Shown: piece by piece, positions 35,881 to 45,324 of the stretch
Position numbering within the stretch: the stretch's first letter is position 1
How the letters are laid out: the number at the start of each line of letters is the position of its first letter
Assembly (NCBI GenBank): GCA_036703985.1
Contig: DATNQN010000002.1
Coordinates: 1-64,000, forward strand
Direction: 5' to 3'
DNA: 64,000 nt
From: Leptolyngbyaceae cyanobacterium
Lineage (GTDB): Bacteria; Cyanobacteriota; Cyanobacteriia; Cyanobacteriales; Aerosakkonemataceae
Notes under the pieces: generated by a model
Database searches by the model: none
The model's input: only the letters and a program-made list of their open reading frames with translations
Told to the model about the DNA's origin: nothing
Program-made: the position numbers and the translations under genes

Positions 35881-36197
35881 AGTAGTTTTTTTCCTTTCTT
35901 TGTAAGTTAAGGATCGATCGAGTAGTAGTTAGAAATAATCTAGCTTTGTTGAGGTTGGCCGCGTTAGTTGTTACAAAAATTGAAATGGCGACGAATCTCA
36001 AATCCTTGCCACATCTTCAAAATGTTTGATTATCGTCCCGATTGATGGGAAAGGTGTCGCAAATCTTTCCCCTTCCCTTTCCCCCAAACGACAGCCCTTA
36101 AGTAAAATAGTCCTAAAAATTTGCCCTTTCGGGTGATGCGACGTCGATCGCAAACAGCTAACATACTCGACTTATCGGAATGCACGGGAAACTAAAT
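35881..36197. other. Divergent spacer
   Basis: About 317 bp between the DUF4349 gene (minus) and the pentapeptide gene (plus). No RNA, repeat array or clear promoter motif recognised; it must contain promoters for both genes. Confidence 0.35.
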
Positions 36198-36674
36198 ATG
36201 AAAAAAAGAATTGTTACACTATCCCTAGTAACTCCGCTGTGGTTTGCATCCCCCTTGTTAACTCAGTATACTGACCCAGTTGAACAGCTGATGTCTACCA
36301 AAGAATGTCCTGGGTGTGACTTAAGTGGTGTAAACTTAAACGGTACTGACTTAAGCGGTGTAAACCTGAGCGGTGCAGACCTTGAAGATGCTAACTTAAA
36401 GAATACTCTGTTAGTGGGTGCAAACTTGAGCGGTGCAAACCTGCGGGGTGCAGATCTCACTCAAGCGATGTTGAGCGGTGCGAATATTAGTGGTGCTAAT
36501 TTTACTTATGCCAACCTGACAGATGCAAACTTGTTTCGTGCAAAAGCGAACGGGTCAGAAGGGGCAGATTTTACTGGTGCTAAACTGAGCGGAACGATCA
36601 TGCCTAACGGTACCGTGTATCAAAAACCAGCAGTCGCACCATCAACATCCCAGTTTCCTCTTAACTTTCGTTAA
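36198..36674 (+). CDS. Secreted pentapeptide-repeat protein
   Basis: A protein of about 158 residues with an N-terminal signal (MKKRIVTLSLVTPLWFASPLL), then CPGCDLSGVNLN and about 15 pentapeptide units of A(D/N)LSG type forming a right-handed quadrilateral helix, then a short Pro-rich tail. The frame opens at ATG 36180, but ATG 36198 starts directly with the basic-hydrophobic signal peptide and is preferred. Two cysteines (C-P-G-C) precede the repeats. Function unknown; secreted repeat proteins of this kind are abundant in cyanobacteria. Confidence 0.8.
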   Translation: MKKRIVTLSLVTPLWFASPLLTQYTDPVEQLMSTKECPGCDLSGVNLNGTDLSGVNLSGADLEDANLKNTLLVGANLSGANLRGADLTQAMLSGANISGANFTYANLTDANLFRAKANGSEGADFTGAKLSGTIMPNGTVYQKPAVAPSTSQFPLNFR

Positions 36675-36854
36675 GGTTAAGGCATTGGGAAATATTTATG
36701 ACAGCTTTAAAATGAATTCGTAAAGTGAGTGTACGCTAGGATTAGCGATGAAAAATCAAAATTTCAAATCTAAAATCCAAATAATTTATTTGGTGGTAGA
36801 ACAAAATTTTCCTTTTGAATTTTGAATTTTAAATCTATTTATTGTTGTGCTGCT

Positions 36855-39380
36855 GTGCTGGCTAAATTTTCCCATCAACTGCGCGATTTGGTGTCTGATT
36901 GGCGTCACCGCTACCAAGGGATGTCAGTTATGCGGACACCTGTATTGGTAGCCAGCATCGGGGTAACTGCGATACTGCTGGGGTTGCGTCATTTCGGGCA
37001 GATGGAAGTCCTGGAATTGGGGGCTTATGACCAAATGTTGCGATCGCGTCCGCCAGAGAAAATCGATAACCGCTTGTTAGTGGTGGCGGTAACGGAAGAA
37101 GATATCCAGAAGTTGCGTCAGTGGCCCTTATCAGATGCCATATTAGCGCAAGCTTTAGAAAAACTGGAACGGCATCAACCTACTGCAATCGGACTAGATA
37201 TTTATCGGGATATGCCAGTCGAGCCAGGAAATCAACAATTGGCATCCCAACTGAAAAAAAGCGATCGGGTGATTGCGATTTGTAGGAGTAGCGATGCAGG
37301 ACATTTAGGGGTTGCCGCCCCATCCGCCGTACCAGTTAATCGAGTAGGTTTTAGCGATTTTCCCATCGATCCGGATGGAGCGATCCGACGGGCGCTGTTA
37401 TTTTTATCTCCAGGAAAAGGAAAATGCCAAACCAAATCGGCTTTTAGCATTCAATTAGCAACTCGCTATCTAGCTAATTTAGGCATTCAATCTTTTGCAG
37501 CACCACCTTCCGGGTATATGGCGCTAGGAAAAGTGCCAAAAAAATCGGAAAATCGAGAAAAGACGGCGTTTGCTCCCGCTAATCCCCGGCCTTTAGTCGT
37601 ATTTCCTCGTTTAGACCCCCTAGCGGGCAGTTACCAAGGCATAGATGCGGCGGGTTATCAAATTTTACTCAATTACAGGTCAGGTCAAGAAGTTGCTCCA
37701 CAGGTGACGTTGCAGGACGTACTTGCCGATCGAGTACCGAAAGAGTCGATCCGCGATCGCATCGTGTTGATCGGCGTTACTGCTGCCAGCATAGATGATG
37801 CCTTTTATACTCCCTTCAGTTCGGTAATAGCCGAGCAAGCAAAGATGCCGGGAGTAGTAGTTCATGCCCAAATCATCAGTCAAATTCTCAGTGCAGCCTT
37901 AGACGGACGCCCCCTATTGTGGTACTGGCCGAATTGGTTAGAAGCCCTGTGGATCTGGGCTTGGGGAATGGCGGGGGGATTAATTGCTTGGCAACTGCGC
38001 CATCCTTTGTGGCTGGGACTCTCAGGGGCAGGAGTTTTGACAGCTTTGGGCAGCATATGTTACGGCACGTTCGTATATGCCGGATGGATTCCTTTTATAC
38101 CAGCAGGGCTGGGGGCGATCGCCACTGGCGGTAGCGTAGTGGTTTACGCCGCTTACAAAATGCACCAACAGCAAATGGAAATTGCCAGGGAAGCACAGGA
38201 ACAACAGGCAACGATCGCATTGTTGACCACTATGCTAAAAAATCCCCTGCCTTCCGATTCTGGTACTCTTCCTTTTTCCCAAGCCGCCACGATTCCGATC
38301 GGCGAATCTCCGACGGTTCCCGTTTCCCTGCCATCAGAAAACGTCGCGCCTTCTCCCGTACCTTTGTTTCCTTTTGTTTCAGCCTGTTTGGGAGGACGCT
38401 ACCAAATTACCAAAGTCTTAGCACAAGGAGGCTTCGGCCAAACTTATCTGGCACGAGATACCCAACGTCCGGGTCATCCCATTTGCGTAGTCAAACATTT
38501 GATGCCAGCCCGTCGAGATGTGAAATTTTTACAAGTAGCGAGGCGATTATTTCAGACAGAAGCCAAAATTTTGGAAGTTTTAGGTCAACACAGTCAGATT
38601 CCTCAATTGTTCGCCTATTTGGAAGAAGAAGAAGAGTTTTACTTAGTGGAAGAGTACGTAGAGGGCGTACCTTTGAGCGATGAATTACCGATCGATCGCA
38701 GAGTCAGCGAATCCTTAGTAGTGGATTTATCGATCGGCATTTTAGAAATACTCGCTTTCATTCACCAGCATCAAGTCATTCACCGCGATATCAAACCCAG
38801 CAATATTATCAGGCGAAAACAAGATAACAAGTTAGTTTTGATTGATTTTGGTGCAGTTAAGCAAATCCAGCCCCCTGTTGGCCCGGAAACGGAAAGCCCT
38901 ACAGTAGCCATTGGAACGCGAGGATACGCACCACCAGAACAGTTAGCAGGACATCCCCGACCGGCTAGCGATATCTATGCAGTGGGAATGATTGCGATTC
39001 AAGCATTAACGGGTATTCAACCCCAGCATTTAACTCTACACCGCGATACTGGTTGCCCCATCTGGCGTCCTCTAGCTAGGGTAAACGATGAATTAGCTGA
39101 GATTTTAGATCGGATGGTGGCATATCACTTTAGCGATCGATATCAATCAGCAACAGCCGTGTTAAAAGATCTCTATCGACTCGATCGCTCTTTATTAAAC
39201 GACGCCTTAACAGAACGTGATTTAAAAGAAATTTCCACTAATCAAAGCAATATTTCCAACAACCACAATCACATCGCGACACACCAAGACCCCCCTTCCC
39301 ATTCTTCTGCTTGGTGGGATGCCACGATTTCCGTAGACATTAACTCGAATAATCACGTCGAACGGGAAACCTCTCCTTGA
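36855..39380 (+). CDS. CHASE2 transmembrane Ser/Thr protein kinase
   Basis: A receptor-like kinase. Order: one N-terminal membrane helix (about 30-45 from the TTG-based frame), extracytoplasmic CHASE2 domain (to about 350: LELGAYDQMLRSRPPEKIDNRLLVVAVTEEDI, PTAIGLDIYRDMPV, VLIGVTAASIDDAFYTPFS), three membrane helices (about 360-440), then the cytoplasmic kinase. Kinase motifs: LAQGGFGQTYLARD, VVKHL (Lys), HRDIKPSN, IDFGAVKQI, GYAPPEQLAG. The frame is open to TTG 36822, but that part runs through AT-rich spacer sequence, so I place the start at GTG 36855; ATG 36921 is also possible. CHASE2 is a sensory domain for unknown external signals. Confidence 0.88.
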   Translation: MLAKFSHQLRDLVSDWRHRYQGMSVMRTPVLVASIGVTAILLGLRHFGQMEVLELGAYDQMLRSRPPEKIDNRLLVVAVTEEDIQKLRQWPLSDAILAQALEKLERHQPTAIGLDIYRDMPVEPGNQQLASQLKKSDRVIAICRSSDAGHLGVAAPSAVPVNRVGFSDFPIDPDGAIRRALLFLSPGKGKCQTKSAFSIQLATRYLANLGIQSFAAPPSGYMALGKVPKKSENREKTAFAPANPRPLVVFPRLDPLAGSYQGIDAAGYQILLNYRSGQEVAPQVTLQDVLADRVPKESIRDRIVLIGVTAASIDDAFYTPFSSVIAEQAKMPGVVVHAQIISQILSAALDGRPLLWYWPNWLEALWIWAWGMAGGLIAWQLRHPLWLGLSGAGVLTALGSICYGTFVYAGWIPFIPAGLGAIATGGSVVVYAAYKMHQQQMEIAREAQEQQATIALLTTMLKNPLPSDSGTLPFSQAATIPIGESPTVPVSLPSENVAPSPVPLFPFVSACLGGRYQITKVLAQGGFGQTYLARDTQRPGHPICVVKHLMPARRDVKFLQVARRLFQTEAKILEVLGQHSQIPQLFAYLEEEEEFYLVEEYVEGVPLSDELPIDRRVSESLVVDLSIGILEILAFIHQHQVIHRDIKPSNIIRRKQDNKLVLIDFGAVKQIQPPVGPETESPTVAIGTRGYAPPEQLAGHPRPASDIYAVGMIAIQALTGIQPQHLTLHRDTGCPIWRPLARVNDELAEILDRMVAYHFSDRYQSATAVLKDLYRLDRSLLNDALTERDLKEISTNQSNISNNHNHIATHQDPPSHSSAWWDATISVDINSNNHVERETSP

Positions 39381-39382
39381 AT

Positions 39383-39522
39383 GGACTAGGGGCTAGGGAG
39401 CAGGGGGGCAGGGGGGCAGAGGTGCAAGGGGGAATGGGAAAAGGGAAAAGGGAAAAGGGGTAAATTATTTAATTTTTATCCTTCAGACTTCATCCTTCAT
39501 CCTTTACACTTCATCCTTAAAT
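39383..39522 (-). repeat. Composite short-repeat spacer
   Basis: G-rich units AGGGGGCAGGGGGGCAG and GGGAAAAGGGAAAAGGGAAAAGG, an AT spacer TAAATTATTTAATTTTTA, then TCCTTCAGACTTCATCCTTCATCC. Read on the minus strand this is the same GGATGAA ... C-rich arrangement found elsewhere in the window. Confidence 0.6.
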
Positions 39523-39584
39523 CCCGATCGATTGTGGCAAAATGAAAGACGGAATAAAGCATTAAAAATAGGTTAAATAAGCGC

Positions 39585-40676
39585 GTGAGTCCGACTGCCC
39601 TGGAGCCAACAACTATGAAATCGGCAGCCCGCCGTGTCGTCTTTCCCTTTACGGCTATCGTTGGCCAGGAGGAAATGAAACTGGCACTGCTATTAAATGT
39701 AATCGATCCGAAAATCGGCGGTGTCATGATTATGGGCGATCGCGGCACTGGCAAATCCACTACAATACGGGCATTAGCCGACCTACTTCCAGAAATCGAA
39801 GTAGTTGCCGACGATCCCTTCAACAGCCATCCCAGCGATCCCGATATCATGAGCGATACTGTGCGAGAAAAGCTAGCACAGCAAGCGGAAATTAGAACCG
39901 TCAAGAAAAAAGTAACGATGGTTGACTTACCGCTAGGGGCAACCGAAGACCGAGTTTGCGGCACGATCGATATTGAAAAAGCTTTGTCTGAAGGTGTCAA
40001 GGCTTTTGAACCGGGACTGCTAGCCAAAGCAAATCGCGGTATCCTCTACGTGGATGAAGTCAACTTGCTGGACGACCACCTGGTTGATGTTTTACTAGAT
40101 TCTGCCGCCTCTGGTTGGAATACGGTAGAACGGGAAGGTATTTCAATCCGCCACCCGGCTAGATTCGTGCTAGTAGGTTCGGGTAATCCGGAAGAAGGGG
40201 AATTGCGTCCTCAGTTGCTCGATCGTTTCGGGATGCACGCGGAAATTCGCACCGTGAAGGAACCCGCTTTGCGAGTGCGAATTGTGGAACAAAGATCGGA
40301 GTTTGACCAGAATCCACCTGATTTTCTCGAAAAATATCAAGAAACCCAAGAAGCTTTGCAAAAACAACTGGTTACCGCCCAAGAGTTATTGCCTTCGGTG
40401 ACACTCGATTACGATTTGCGGGTGAAAATTTCTGAGGTTTGTGCTGAACTAGATGTAGACGGCTTGCGGGGAGACATCGTAACCAACCGTGCCGCTAAAG
40501 CGTTAGCTGCCTTTGAAGGTAGAACTCAGGTAACGGTGGATGATATCCGCCGCATTATTCGTCTGTGTTTGCGTCACCGCCTGCGGAAAGATCCTCTAGA
40601 GTCGATCGATTCTGGTTACAAAGTGGAAAAAGCTTTTAGCCGAGTATTTGGTGTCGAACTAAAAGAAGGTGAATAA
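39585..40676 (+). CDS. chlI: Magnesium chelatase ATPase subunit I
   Basis: ChlI is the AAA+ motor subunit that, with ChlD and ChlH, inserts Mg2+ into protoporphyrin IX in chlorophyll synthesis. The 363-residue protein has [20 protein letters not shown], Walker [11 protein letters not shown], the insert carrying [16 protein letters not shown], Walker [18 protein letters not shown], sensor [18 protein letters not shown] and the C-terminal helical [17 protein letters not shown]. The start GTG 39585 is followed by the usual short N-terminus. Length and sequence are typical; it is a lone gene here. Confidence 0.97.
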   Translation: MSPTALEPTTMKSAARRVVFPFTAIVGQEEMKLALLLNVIDPKIGGVMIMGDRGTGKSTTIRALADLLPEIEVVADDPFNSHPSDPDIMSDTVREKLAQQAEIRTVKKKVTMVDLPLGATEDRVCGTIDIEKALSEGVKAFEPGLLAKANRGILYVDEVNLLDDHLVDVLLDSAASGWNTVEREGISIRHPARFVLVGSGNPEEGELRPQLLDRFGMHAEIRTVKEPALRVRIVEQRSEFDQNPPDFLEKYQETQEALQKQLVTAQELLPSVTLDYDLRVKISEVCAELDVDGLRGDIVTNRAAKALAAFEGRTQVTVDDIRRIIRLCLRHRLRKDPLESIDSGYKVEKAFSRVFGVELKEGE

Positions 40677-40779
40677 GTACATCGGTTAGTAGGTAATAGG
40701 TAGTGGGTAATGGGTAAAAAAATACCAATTACTCATTATCTATTATCAATTTATTACCAATCGAAAATCGAAAATCGAT

Positions 40780-41094
40780 ATGCAGCAATGGCAATTCTGG
40801 TGGAATACGTTGGTTTTATCTAGCGAGTATAACCCGCCTCGCTTTGTTGAACTAATGATGTTGTTATTAGCAATGACAATGCTAGCGATTTGGGGTATTA
40901 CTGATAGATGGCCTTATTTGGGCTTAAGCTTGAGTTATGTAGTAGGTTCATCGACTTCTATTTTATTGCGGGAAAATATGGCCCCTAGTGGTTATAGCAA
41001 ATGGAAGCAATTATTAGCTGTTGTGGCGTTGATTGCTAGCGTTTATTTTTTTCTAGTTTATCTGATGGGTTTTCACTTTTTACCTGTGTTTTAG
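40780..41094 (+). CDS. Small membrane protein of unknown function
   Basis: A 104-residue protein with three hydrophobic segments (about 24-42, 48-66, 82-102) and an N-terminal aromatic stretch (MQQWQFWWNTL). I recognise no family by name. The gene ends inside the tail of the convergent VOC gene (59-bp overlap). The start ATG 40780 follows a repeat-like spacer (TCGAAAATCGAAAATCG). Coding is supported by the consistent membrane pattern and lack of any better frame. Confidence 0.6.
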   Translation: MQQWQFWWNTLVLSSEYNPPRFVELMMLLLAMTMLAIWGITDRWPYLGLSLSYVVGSSTSILLRENMAPSGYSKWKQLLAVVALIASVYFFLVYLMGFHFLPVF

Positions 41095-41458
41095 ATTGGT
41101 GCAGAATTAATCTATTACCTGCTGGGTCATAGGCGTAAATTTCTCTGCCGTGAGAAGCGGTGATAATTTGTCCAGGTGGTGGGTATCCTAATTTGGTAAA
41201 ATGCGCGATCGCATTTTCTAAATCATTTACTTCTAAACATAAGCCGATCGTACTTTGGCCCGAATTTTGAAACTCTGAAAGTTCACTTTCTTTGGGTCTA
41301 AAAATTCCCAAACGCAAACCAGGGAGATCAAATTCAGCATAAACATTGGGAATATAATTAACAGGTTCTTGCTGCAAAAGTTGCGTGTAAAAAATAATTA
41401 ATTTATTAATATCACTAGTTGCTAAAGTTACAATCGCGCTGTGGCATTGCAAAATCAT
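41036..41458 (-). CDS. VOC (glyoxalase/bleomycin resistance) family protein
   Basis: A 140-residue protein with the paired beta-alpha-beta-beta-beta units of the vicinal oxygen chelate fold: AIVTLATSDINKLIIFYTQLL (first), FDLPGLRLGIF, then LCLEVNDLENAIAHFTKLGY and IYAYDPAGNRLILHQ (second). Candidate metal ligands are His6 and Glu near 43 and 117. VOC proteins act in detoxification or resistance; the substrate is not inferable. Its 3' end overlaps the convergent small membrane gene by 59 bp. Confidence 0.8.
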   Translation of the reverse strand: MILQCHSAIVTLATSDINKLIIFYTQLLQQEPVNYIPNVYAEFDLPGLRLGIFRPKESELSEFQNSGQSTIGLCLEVNDLENAIAHFTKLGYPPPGQIITASHGREIYAYDPAGNRLILHQSKTQVKSENPSDKLEKNKR

Positions 41459-41778
41459 TTTATCAAAATTAGATCTGGCTTTTCAAAAAATACTACAAAT
41501 ACTGAAATATGGCAATATATTTATTTTAAAAGTAAGAATTTTAGTTAAATTTTGCCAGACATACTATACTTCTGTAAGCTATGTAGATAAATAAAAAATA
41601 AAGGTGGGTATCAATTTTTTTAGTAAAAGAGATACCCATACCCAATTCCGAATTTCTAATTATCGAAGCTGGTTAGAGATACCTAATGATTGCTGTCCAT
41701 CCTAATTAAGTTTGCTGACAAATAGTTCTAACCAGAGTAGTTATTTTATTTAAATCAAAAGATAGAGGCAAGAAATCA

Positions 41779-41817
41779 TTTTTTACCATTAGTATGAGAG
41801 TTACTAATGGTAAAAAA
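41779..41817. repeat. Perfect palindrome, 16-bp stem, 7-nt loop
   Basis: TTTTTTACCATTAGTA (41779-41794) and TACTAATGGTAAAAAA (41802-41817) are exact complements. The T-run leads and the A-run follows on both strands, opposite to the order of an intrinsic terminator. It lies 6 bp past the stop of the candidate small ORF. Confidence 0.8.
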
Positions 41818-41823
41818 GTTAGA

Positions 41824-41988
41824 CTAAAAGTTTCTAGTTTTCTGATAGCCCTTTGAATTATGTTCGCCCGTTTCAGCCTGATGATTATTCAAAACTGGTT
41901 CCAATAAGTAATTGATTTGACGAACTCTGCGTTGAATATGGCTAAAGTCAATAGCTGCTAAAATTAATTTGCTATTATTGTCTAACAT
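41824..41988 (-). CDS. Candidate small protein, 54 residues
   Basis: A 54-codon frame starting MLDNNSKLILAAIDFSHIQ and containing RRVRQINYLLEPVLNN, with amphipathic, protein-like composition. I recall no family with certainty. The upstream ribosome site is weak (AAGAACC). The stop is followed 6 bp later by the strong palindrome. This could be a real small gene of cyanobacteria. Confidence 0.4.
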   Translation of the reverse strand: MLDNNSKLILAAIDFSHIQRRVRQINYLLEPVLNNHQAETGEHNSKGYQKTRNF

Positions 41989-42302
41989 GGTTCTTGTAAA
42001 AAATAATTAGTAATCTTAATTACCTATTATTAAGAAAGGTTGCTATATTAACTTCCTTCTCAAGCTTCAATTTACTTGTTACAATTTGTAAATAAAGATA
42101 TAACTTCAGACAGATGAAGGTGAGATAGGGAAAATTAAGCTGCTGAAGAGCGTCAAAACAGGGATAGCGATCGCAAACCAATTGCAACTGGATGCTTTGA
42201 CAACGAAGCGTTACCCTAGCTAATAGCGCGTGTTGAATTTCATTACTGCAAAGGTGTTGTCTTGTAAGCAACTTTTTTAATCAAATTTTGAGGAAAATCG
42301 TT

Positions 42303-43385
42303 ATGACTACAACGCTATCTACACCCAGTTCTCTGGAGTCTTTGCTGGGTCAAGAAGCTGAAGACCTCCTCACTTATAAAGCTAAAGTTTCTCAAGATTT
42401 ATTGCATTTACCAGGGCCAGATTGGATCGATCGGATTTTTGCACAAAGCGATCGCAATCCGCAAGTTTTGCGTAGCTTGCAACAACTTTATTCTACCGGG
42501 CGTTTGGCAAATACTGGTTATCTTTCGATCTTGCCAGTAGACCAAGGAATCGAACACTCAGCGGGCGCTTCTTTTTCACCCAATCCAATTTATTTTGACC
42601 CGGAAAACATCGTGAAATTGGCAATTGAAGGTGGTTGCAATGCAGTTGCGACAACTGTAGGCGTTTTGGGTATGGTTTCCCGCAAATACGCCCATAAAAT
42701 TCCGTTCATTGTCAAACTAAACCATAACGAACTGCTTACCTATCCGAATCAATACGACCAAATCATGTTTGCTTCTGTCGAACAAGCATGGAATTTGGGC
42801 GCGGTAGCAGTTGGCGCAACAATTTATTTTGGTTCGGAACAATCAACTCGCCAAATACAAGAAGTCAGCCAAGCTTTTGCCCTCGCCCACGAATATGGAA
42901 TGGCAACAATTTTGTGGTGCTATCTGCGGAATCCTGCTTTCAAACAAGATAAAGATTATCACGTATCGGCAGATTTAACCGGACAAGCAAATCATTTGGG
43001 AGTGACCATCGAAGCAGATATCATCAAACAAAAATTGCCTGAAAATAACGGTGGTTACAGTGCAGTTGCCAAAGCAACCGGCCAGAAATATGGCATGACA
43101 AACGAGCGAGTTTATACCGATTTGACAACCGACCATCCAATTGATTTAACTCGCTATCAAGTGTTGAATTGTTATTGCGGTCGGGCTGGTTTAATTAACT
43201 CTGGTGGTGCTTCCGGAAAAAATGATTTTGCCGAAGCAGTTCGCACGGCGGTAATTAACAAACGCGCTGGTGGTACTGGCTTAATCTCCGGTCGCAAAGC
43301 ATTTCAACGTCCGATGGAAGAAGGAGTTAAATTATTTAATGCGATTCAGGATGTTTATTTGTCGAAAGAAGTGACGATAGCTTAA
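42303..43385 (+). CDS. fbaB: Class I fructose-bisphosphate aldolase (FbaB/DhnA type)
   Basis: Cleaves fructose 1,6-bisphosphate to triose phosphates through a Schiff-base lysine; in cyanobacteria it works beside the class II enzyme in the Calvin cycle and glycolysis. Motifs: [18 protein letters not shown] near the start, [56 protein letters not shown] (Schiff-base Lys region) and [13 protein letters not shown] (phosphate loop). The frame is open to TTG 42288, but GAGGAAA lies ahead of ATG 42303, so I use 42303; 360 residues. Confidence 0.93.
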   Translation: MTTTLSTPSSLESLLGQEAEDLLTYKAKVSQDLLHLPGPDWIDRIFAQSDRNPQVLRSLQQLYSTGRLANTGYLSILPVDQGIEHSAGASFSPNPIYFDPENIVKLAIEGGCNAVATTVGVLGMVSRKYAHKIPFIVKLNHNELLTYPNQYDQIMFASVEQAWNLGAVAVGATIYFGSEQSTRQIQEVSQAFALAHEYGMATILWCYLRNPAFKQDKDYHVSADLTGQANHLGVTIEADIIKQKLPENNGGYSAVAKATGQKYGMTNERVYTDLTTDHPIDLTRYQVLNCYCGRAGLINSGGASGKNDFAEAVRTAVINKRAGGTGLISGRKAFQRPMEEGVKLFNAIQDVYLSKEVTIA

Positions 43386-43396
43386 TTTGTTTTATA

Positions 43397-43440
43397 GCAG
43401 AGGAAGGCAGAGGATAATTGCTTTTCTTGCCTACCTCTGC
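43397..43440. repeat. Hairpin after the aldolase gene
   Basis: GCAGAGGAAGGCA (43397-43409) pairs with TGCCTACCTCTGC (43428-43440) except for one A-A mismatch. There is no T-run after it, so a terminator role is uncertain. Confidence 0.45.
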
Positions 43441-43548
43441 ACCTAGTTCAGCTATTTAGTAAATTAATCATTTAAAGTATTCTACTATTTTAACAAACTA
43501 ATGCTGAATGATTTTGGCACTTCTGGCGCCAAACTAGGCAATTCAACT

Positions 43549-44142
43549 CTATAAGTAGAAATGTTTGAAAAACCAGACAGCTTCAGCATTGGTAAGACAG
43601 GCATCTTGTATAATAAAGCGCTGTGGAAAATAGTTATTAGGTAATATCAATCTTGGCAAGCTGAGGGAATTCATTTTATTTCGTTCTTTGTTAGGCCGAG
43701 GCGATTGGCTGTTAAGTACCATTCGGCACAGCGTTAAGCCTGCGTCAAGATCTTCGGCCAAACTTTCTAATGTGTCTAAGTATATACCATTTAATAATTC
43801 ATGATTCTTAATTTCTTCGTAGTCTTCTTCTGATGGGTCTTGTACAGGTAGCAGTTCTCTTAAGAGCGAGATACCTGACTGGTAATCGGATTGCAGTAAC
43901 AAATAATCGGGAACGCGAAATGTCAAATCTATAAAATCATATTTTGCGAGCATTCCGTGTATTCTTTCAGTTTCTGTTAACAAACTACATCCGGCTGGAA
44001 CAATTTTACCTAGTTCGGCACGAATATCAGTTTCTAAAGTTGCAATACTGTTAATTGTAATGGGGTAGTTCCACAATAGCTCTAGTGGCAAATATTTTAA
44101 TTTTCTAGCAAGTTTTCTAATCAGTCTAAATGAACTACTCAT
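43549..44142 (-). CDS. Hypothetical protein
   Basis: A 197-residue soluble protein I cannot assign. Visible parts: FRLIRKLARKLKYLPLELLWNYP, TLETDIRAELGKIVPAG, FIDLTFRVPDYLLLQSDYQSGISLLRELLP, an acidic DPSEEDYEEIKNHEL and a C-terminal AEAVWFFKHFYL. No signal, membrane segment, metal motif or repeat is seen. It lies just downstream of the M48 protease gene on the same strand (43 bp), which may indicate co-transcription. Confidence 0.55.
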   Translation of the reverse strand: MSSSFRLIRKLARKLKYLPLELLWNYPITINSIATLETDIRAELGKIVPAGCSLLTETERIHGMLAKYDFIDLTFRVPDYLLLQSDYQSGISLLRELLPVQDPSEEDYEEIKNHELLNGIYLDTLESLAEDLDAGLTLCRMVLNSQSPRPNKERNKMNSLSLPRLILPNNYFPQRFIIQDACLTNAEAVWFFKHFYL

Positions 44143-44185
44143 AAAAACTTCTGGGTCAGTTAACGCAACCTACATAATTAGCTTT

Positions 44186-45040
44186 TTAGCTTTTTGGTAA
44201 ACGAGGTGCTACGTATTTGCCAAAGTTATCCTGTCCAGATGTCAAATTTGCCGGAATTCCATTCGGGTAAGCTTCGGTAATTAAAGCTTGCAACTTTTGT
44301 ACGCGATTTTCGGGATTGGGATGAGTGCTGAAAAATTCTGGGGATTGACCGCCTTTGCGACTAGCTCCTAATATTTGCATAACTTGGACGATGCCTTGGG
44401 GATTGTAGCCTGCTTGGGTCATGAAGCGAAAACCCAGGCGATCGCTTTCTAATTCATCTTCCCTTCCATATCGCAAACCGACAAGTTGGTTGACTGCTTG
44501 AGCGATAATTTGTGCTTGTCTTCCCCGTCCTTGGTCATCGCTGGCAGCGACTCCCACGGCTGTTACCAGTGTGGAGCCTAATTGCTGTTTTGCCAAGTGT
44601 TCCGCGCCGTGTCGCGCCACGACATGACCGATTTCATGTCCCAGTACTGCGGCTAGTTGCGCTTCTGAGGAAAGGCGGGAGAGTAAAGCGGCGGTGATGA
44701 AAACTTGCCCCCCCGGTAAGGCAAAAGCGTTAATAGTTTGAGGATCGCGCAATAGATAAAAATCAAAGGGATAGGGGGTTTTAGAGGCGTCTGACTGCGC
44801 TACTATGCGATCGCCCACTTGATTTACATATTGTTGAAGAGCTTTGTCCGGGTACAAACCGCCGTGTCGAGCGGCCATTTTTTCTCGCGCTTGCAGTCCC
44901 AAAGTTATTTCCTGTTGCGGTTGTAGTTGGATGCGTTGACTTTCCCCCGTGATGGGATTGTAGGAACTGCTGGTGCAATAAGAGATTAACCCAAATGCCA
45001 CGAGGATAACCGCAATTCCCAGCCGCCAGAGTCTATTCAC
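44186..45040 (-). CDS. M48 family metallopeptidase, membrane-anchored or secreted
   Basis: A 284-residue periplasmic Zn-protease of the BepA/LoiP-like M48 type. An N-terminal signal-anchor (IAVILVAFGLISYC) is followed by the family region LGLQAREKMAARHGG and YVNQVGDRI. The catalytic HEIGHVVARHGAEH has two His and Glu, and DELESDRLGFRFM supplies the third zinc ligand. FSTHPNPENRVQKLQ is the conserved late motif. The Cys after SY is a possible lipid site, but Tyr at -1 is not lipobox-like. Such proteases act in outer-membrane protein quality control; the exact role is inferred. Confidence 0.9.
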   Translation of the reverse strand: MNRLWRLGIAVILVAFGLISYCTSSSYNPITGESQRIQLQPQQEITLGLQAREKMAARHGGLYPDKALQQYVNQVGDRIVAQSDASKTPYPFDFYLLRDPQTINAFALPGGQVFITAALLSRLSSEAQLAAVLGHEIGHVVARHGAEHLAKQQLGSTLVTAVGVAASDDQGRGRQAQIIAQAVNQLVGLRYGREDELESDRLGFRFMTQAGYNPQGIVQVMQILGASRKGGQSPEFFSTHPNPENRVQKLQALITEAYPNGIPANLTSGQDNFGKYVAPRLPKS

Positions 45041-45114
45041 CGCTTTTCTCCCGATCGATCGTCAGAAGAATACCATGCTTTTAAGCTGCTACGCATTTAA
45101 TTTTGATATTGAGC

Positions 45115-45230
45115 TTGATGGGGAGATGGGGGGATGGGGCGCAGGGGAGCAGGGGAGATGAGTAAATCAGTTAATAATTCATCCTTCAAACTTCAGCCTT
45201 TATCCTTTATCCTTCAGACTTCATCATTAA
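45115..45230 (-). repeat. Composite short-repeat spacer
   Basis: GGGGAGATGGGGGGATGGGG and GCAGGGGAGCAGGGGAGATG, then TTCATCCTTCAAACTTCAG and TTATCCTTTATCCTTCAGACTTCATC. Minus-strand orientation of the same two-part repeat design. It fills most of the 284-bp spacer upstream of aspC. Confidence 0.6.
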
Positions 45231-45324
45231 TCGCGATTTAAAAAGGTAAAAAAATCACAAAAGTGGATACCGATCCTGAGGTAGTCTGAGAAATTAGAGT
45301 ATTGCCGCACTGGATCGATTTAGC

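Larger units (their letters stand above)
41459..42302. other. Gene-poor stretch before the aldolase
   Basis: About 840 bp with a perfect 16-bp-stem palindrome (41779-41817) and one candidate small ORF (41824-41988), both listed. The remainder is AT-rich. An 83-codon minus frame (42020-42271) lacks a ribosome site and family and is not called. The aldolase promoter should lie near its right end. Confidence 0.5.

Noticed and set aside
42020-42271. 83-codon minus frame upstream of the aldolase
   Set aside because: No ribosome site or family; composition is not protein-like (many Leu/Tyr/Cys from AT-rich DNA).
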